In this document: positions 61,635 to 64,000 of the stretch, piece after piece
Layout of the letters: each line of letters starts with the position of its first letter
Position numbering within the stretch: position 1 is the first letter of the stretch
DNA from: Lamellibrachia columna
Taxonomy: Eukaryota; Annelida; Polychaeta; Sabellida; Siboglinidae
Assembly (NCBI GenBank): GCA_963662155.1
Contig: OY759270.1
Coordinates: forward strand, 55,048,874 to 55,112,873
Reading direction: 5' to 3'
Length of the DNA: 64,000 nt
Made by a program: the position numbers and the translations under genes
Notes under the pieces: model-generated
Told to the model about the DNA's origin: nothing
The model's database searches: none
What the model saw: only the letters and a program-made list of their open reading frames with translations

Positions 61635-62515
61635 TATACTAACCATACATCTACGTACTCTAGACTAACCATACATATACGTACACTAGACTAACCATAC
61701 ATATACGTACATTATACTAACCATACATATACGTACACTAGACTAATCATACATATACGTACACTACACTAACCATACATATATGTACACTACACTAACC
61801 ATACATATGCGTACACTACACTAACCATACATATACGTACACTATACTAACCACACGTATATGTACACTACACTAACCATACGTATATGTACACTACACT
61901 AACCATACGTATACGTACACTAGACTAACCATACACATATGTACACTACACTAACCATACATATACGTACACTACACTAACCATACATATATGTACACTA
62001 CACTAACCATACATATACGTACACTACACTAACCATACATATACGTACACTACACTAACCATACATATACGTACACTACACTAACCATACATATATGTAC
62101 ACTACACTAACCATACATATACGTACACTACACTAACCATACATATATGTACACTACACTAACCATACGTATACGTACACTAGACTAACCACACATATAT
62201 GTACACTACACTAACCATACATCTACGTATACTAGACTAACCATACATATACGTACACTAGACTAACCATACATATACGTACACTATACTAACCATACAT
62301 ATACGTACACTAGACTAACCATACATATACGTACACTACACTAACCACACATATATGTACACTACACTAACCATACATATGCGTACACTACACTAACCAT
62401 ACATATACGTACACTACACTAACCACACATATATGTACACTACACTAACCATACATATGCGTACACTACACTAACCACACATCTACGTACACTAGACTAA
62501 CCACACATATACGTA
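61290..62515. repeat. 26-bp minisatellite, about 46 copies
   Basis: The unit is made of gtacactacactaaccataca plus tatac. Variants include acgtac/atgtac, ctagact, cacaca and catctacg. A (TA)n run at about 61587-61628 grew out of the tatata-like part of one unit. Block order near 61290-61570 is repeated near 61960-62220, so a segment of about 670 bp was duplicated. Confidence 0.96.
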
Positions 62516-62907
62516 CATAATTAATATGATGCTAAAATTATCTACAGTGGTTCACAAATCATCCGCCTGATCAGGCTTTCTCCACGTATTGCCCTGGAAT
62601 ACACCATTTCAAGAATAGTAAATACATTGCCTGGATACCCATGCATGGGTGACTGCCCCTCCCCACCCTTGTTGGTTAACTCCTAGATCCACCCCTACAG
62701 TGCAGTGCAGCGAGACTGGTTTCAAGAAGGCACTGATATGTAAAGCGACACAGTCAACGTCCCGTCAATATCCGTTATAGGCAACTTTCATTACTGTCCA
62801 AAATGGGGAACTAACTCTATCGACTATACCCGAGTCCCGTCGCACCGGAACGAAATGCAATTTGTCTATACAAAAACGTTATGCAGCGGTATTTCGATGA
62901 CTCTTAC
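62516..62907. other. Unassigned sequence
   Basis: Contains a candidate right end of a hAT element near 62680-62700 (see findings). No gene recognised. Confidence 0.35.
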
Positions 62908-63106
62908 CCTACGTCACCCATAAACTTAAAGTAGCGACGTTTCTGCGAAAACGATGAAACTATAACCTTCGAGGGCTCGTCGGTGCCAAGAGGAGTTTGC
63001 TGGGCGATAGGTTCTGTCGACAGGTGTGAACGGATGGAGCTGCAGAATATGCCGATTGCCACCGCCAACGCCACTAGTGCCACTGGTATTTCGATGATTG
63101 ATTTCG
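62908..63106 (-). CDS. Possible exon with a membrane segment, unknown protein
   Basis: The minus-strand frame starts after ggctag at about 63106 and reads SKSIIEIPVALVALAVAIGI, a hydrophobic segment of about 18 residues after a short basic stretch, then about 45 polar residues ending YFKFMGDVG. It runs into G|GTAAGAG, a good splice-donor consensus, at about 62907. No ATG begins it, so it would be an internal exon. A short basic head, one membrane helix and a Ser/Thr/Pro-rich stem is the layout of type II Golgi enzymes, but no catalytic domain is in view. Chance is a real alternative. Confidence 0.3.
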
Positions 63107-63368
63107 ATCTAGCCAAACAGACAGTTTTACCGACACGTCACCACTTATAGCTACTGCTACTGTTGGCGTTCCCGGAGTGATCTACAGGCTGGGCATCCTT
63201 ACCCAAGGTGGATGTTAATGTTACGCAGATGAGCCAAAACTTTCCCGTGCCGCGATATCGTTTTACACAGTATCGATGACACGAGTGATTGCATCAATAC
63301 GGGTTGTATGAATCCGAAGCTAAGGTAAACACGAACTTATTCCAGAACCGTTAAATCCACATCCATTA

Positions 63369-63644
63369 CTGCAGGCGCCATGGCGCAGTCCGCCGGTACA
63401 GCTCGGTCAGTGATTGATTAATATGCGCAGATTGCAATATATCGAGTCTCACGCCACAGGCGCTGTTTATATCTGCGCCTTCACCAGTTACCTCTGTTCT
63501 ATGTATAGACGTCGTATTCGGCACAGGTACAGTAAGTGTAAATATGTTTAGCATCGCGTGAATCACCAACCACATTATGTTAGCAAAATATAGAAAACCA
63601 CACAGTTTCCTTGCTTGCCAGCAAATGCCCTTTAAAGGTAACTG
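63369..63644 (-). CDS. Possible first exon or small protein with signal-anchor segment
   Basis: From the ATG near 63644 the minus-strand frame reads MQLPLKGICWQARKLCGF, then a hydrophobic stretch (LYFANIMWLVIHAML), NIFTLTVPVPN, and about 50 polar residues to TAA at the end. The stop lies within gcagtaatgg, which could also be a donor (CA|GTAATG). The layout again fits a type II membrane protein N-terminus. I recognise no family. It lies 260 bp upstream of the other exon-like frame on the same strand, so both could belong to one gene. Confidence 0.3.
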
Positions 63645-64000
63645 CATGCGTCCAGAATATCCCAATTAATATCAATGCTACAATTATTTGTTTCCATGTA
63701 CAACTGCTAATACAACATGACTCTAAGTGACAAGTGAACTTTTCCTCTCGCAACATATCTTTCCTCTATCAACTGATCACGTGATAATATCGTGAAGAGA
63801 GAACGTATTACGTCACAAGTTCACACATGGTGTGCAGACTCCATAGTGCGGAGAGCCTCTATGGGCAAAATAGTTTATTTGGGCTATAATATCGATAACT
63901 TGCACATTTAGACAAAATTATCGAACACGAAAGTGACATCTTTGTTTTAATTCCGTTGTAGCGATTTATTCTTGGAAATGAAAACACAGCTTTGCTGCAC
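63645..64000. other. Unassigned sequence
   Basis: Nothing recognised in the last 350 bp. Confidence 0.4.

Overview
This is a non-coding-looking stretch of an animal nuclear genome. It is most likely an invertebrate, and a mollusc or other lophotrochozoan is a reasonable guess, though nothing in the sequence proves the taxon. The evidence is eukaryotic: non-LTR retrotransposon ORFs of the CR1-like type, hAT transposase remnants, Helitron-like 3' ends, a pogo-like MITE and an extreme load of minisatellites. I see no rRNA, no convincing tRNA and no complete host gene. By adding up array lengths by hand, roughly 30 kb of the 64 kb (about half) is tandem repeat, in more than 35 separate arrays with units of 2 to about 101 bp.

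Layout. 1-1450: unassigned, plus an 88-unit pure CAG tract. 1451-7594: a composite of about 6 kb with long inverted arms enclosing a decayed minus-strand gene that resembles a PIN/FEN1-like nuclease family; five minisatellites have grown inside it. 7.6-24 kb: unassigned sequence, a pogo-like MITE, a possible hAT-type MITE and arrays with 29, 61, 35, 12, 54, 19 and 20-bp units. 24.06-27.72 kb: a nearly full-length CR1-like element with an SGNH-esterase ORF1 and an endonuclease/reverse transcriptase ORF2. 29.29-32.29 kb: a second, more decayed copy. 34.40-34.60 kb: a third, minus-strand 3' fragment. 32.7-43.7 kb: arrays of 24/25, 40, 65, 33, 101, 27 and 43 bp. 44.36-44.52 kb: the C-terminal remnant of a hAT transposase. 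44.9-55.7 kb: two related Helitron-like non-autonomous elements, each with a minisatellite core (about 113 x 61 bp and about 36 x 60 bp). 56-60.2 kb: arrays of 24, 50 and 62 bp. 60.4-61.0 kb: a second hAT transposase pseudogene, followed by a 26-bp array. 62.9-63.7 kb: two exon-like minus-strand ORFs with hydrophobic segments, the only weak candidates for host coding sequence.

The main observations are these. (1) The CR1-like ORF1 ends in a perfectly phased T TTA AAC slippery heptamer immediately before its TAG, ORF2 is in the -1 frame, and ORF2 has no ATG before its endonuclease domain; this suggests -1 ribosomal frameshifting. (2) A nuclease-like gene of a repeated invertebrate family lies between long inverted repeats. 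(3) Comparing homologous copies (inverted arms, Helitron pairs, CR1 copies) shows directly that minisatellites arose inside mobile elements, because one copy holds the single-copy progenitor and the other the array.
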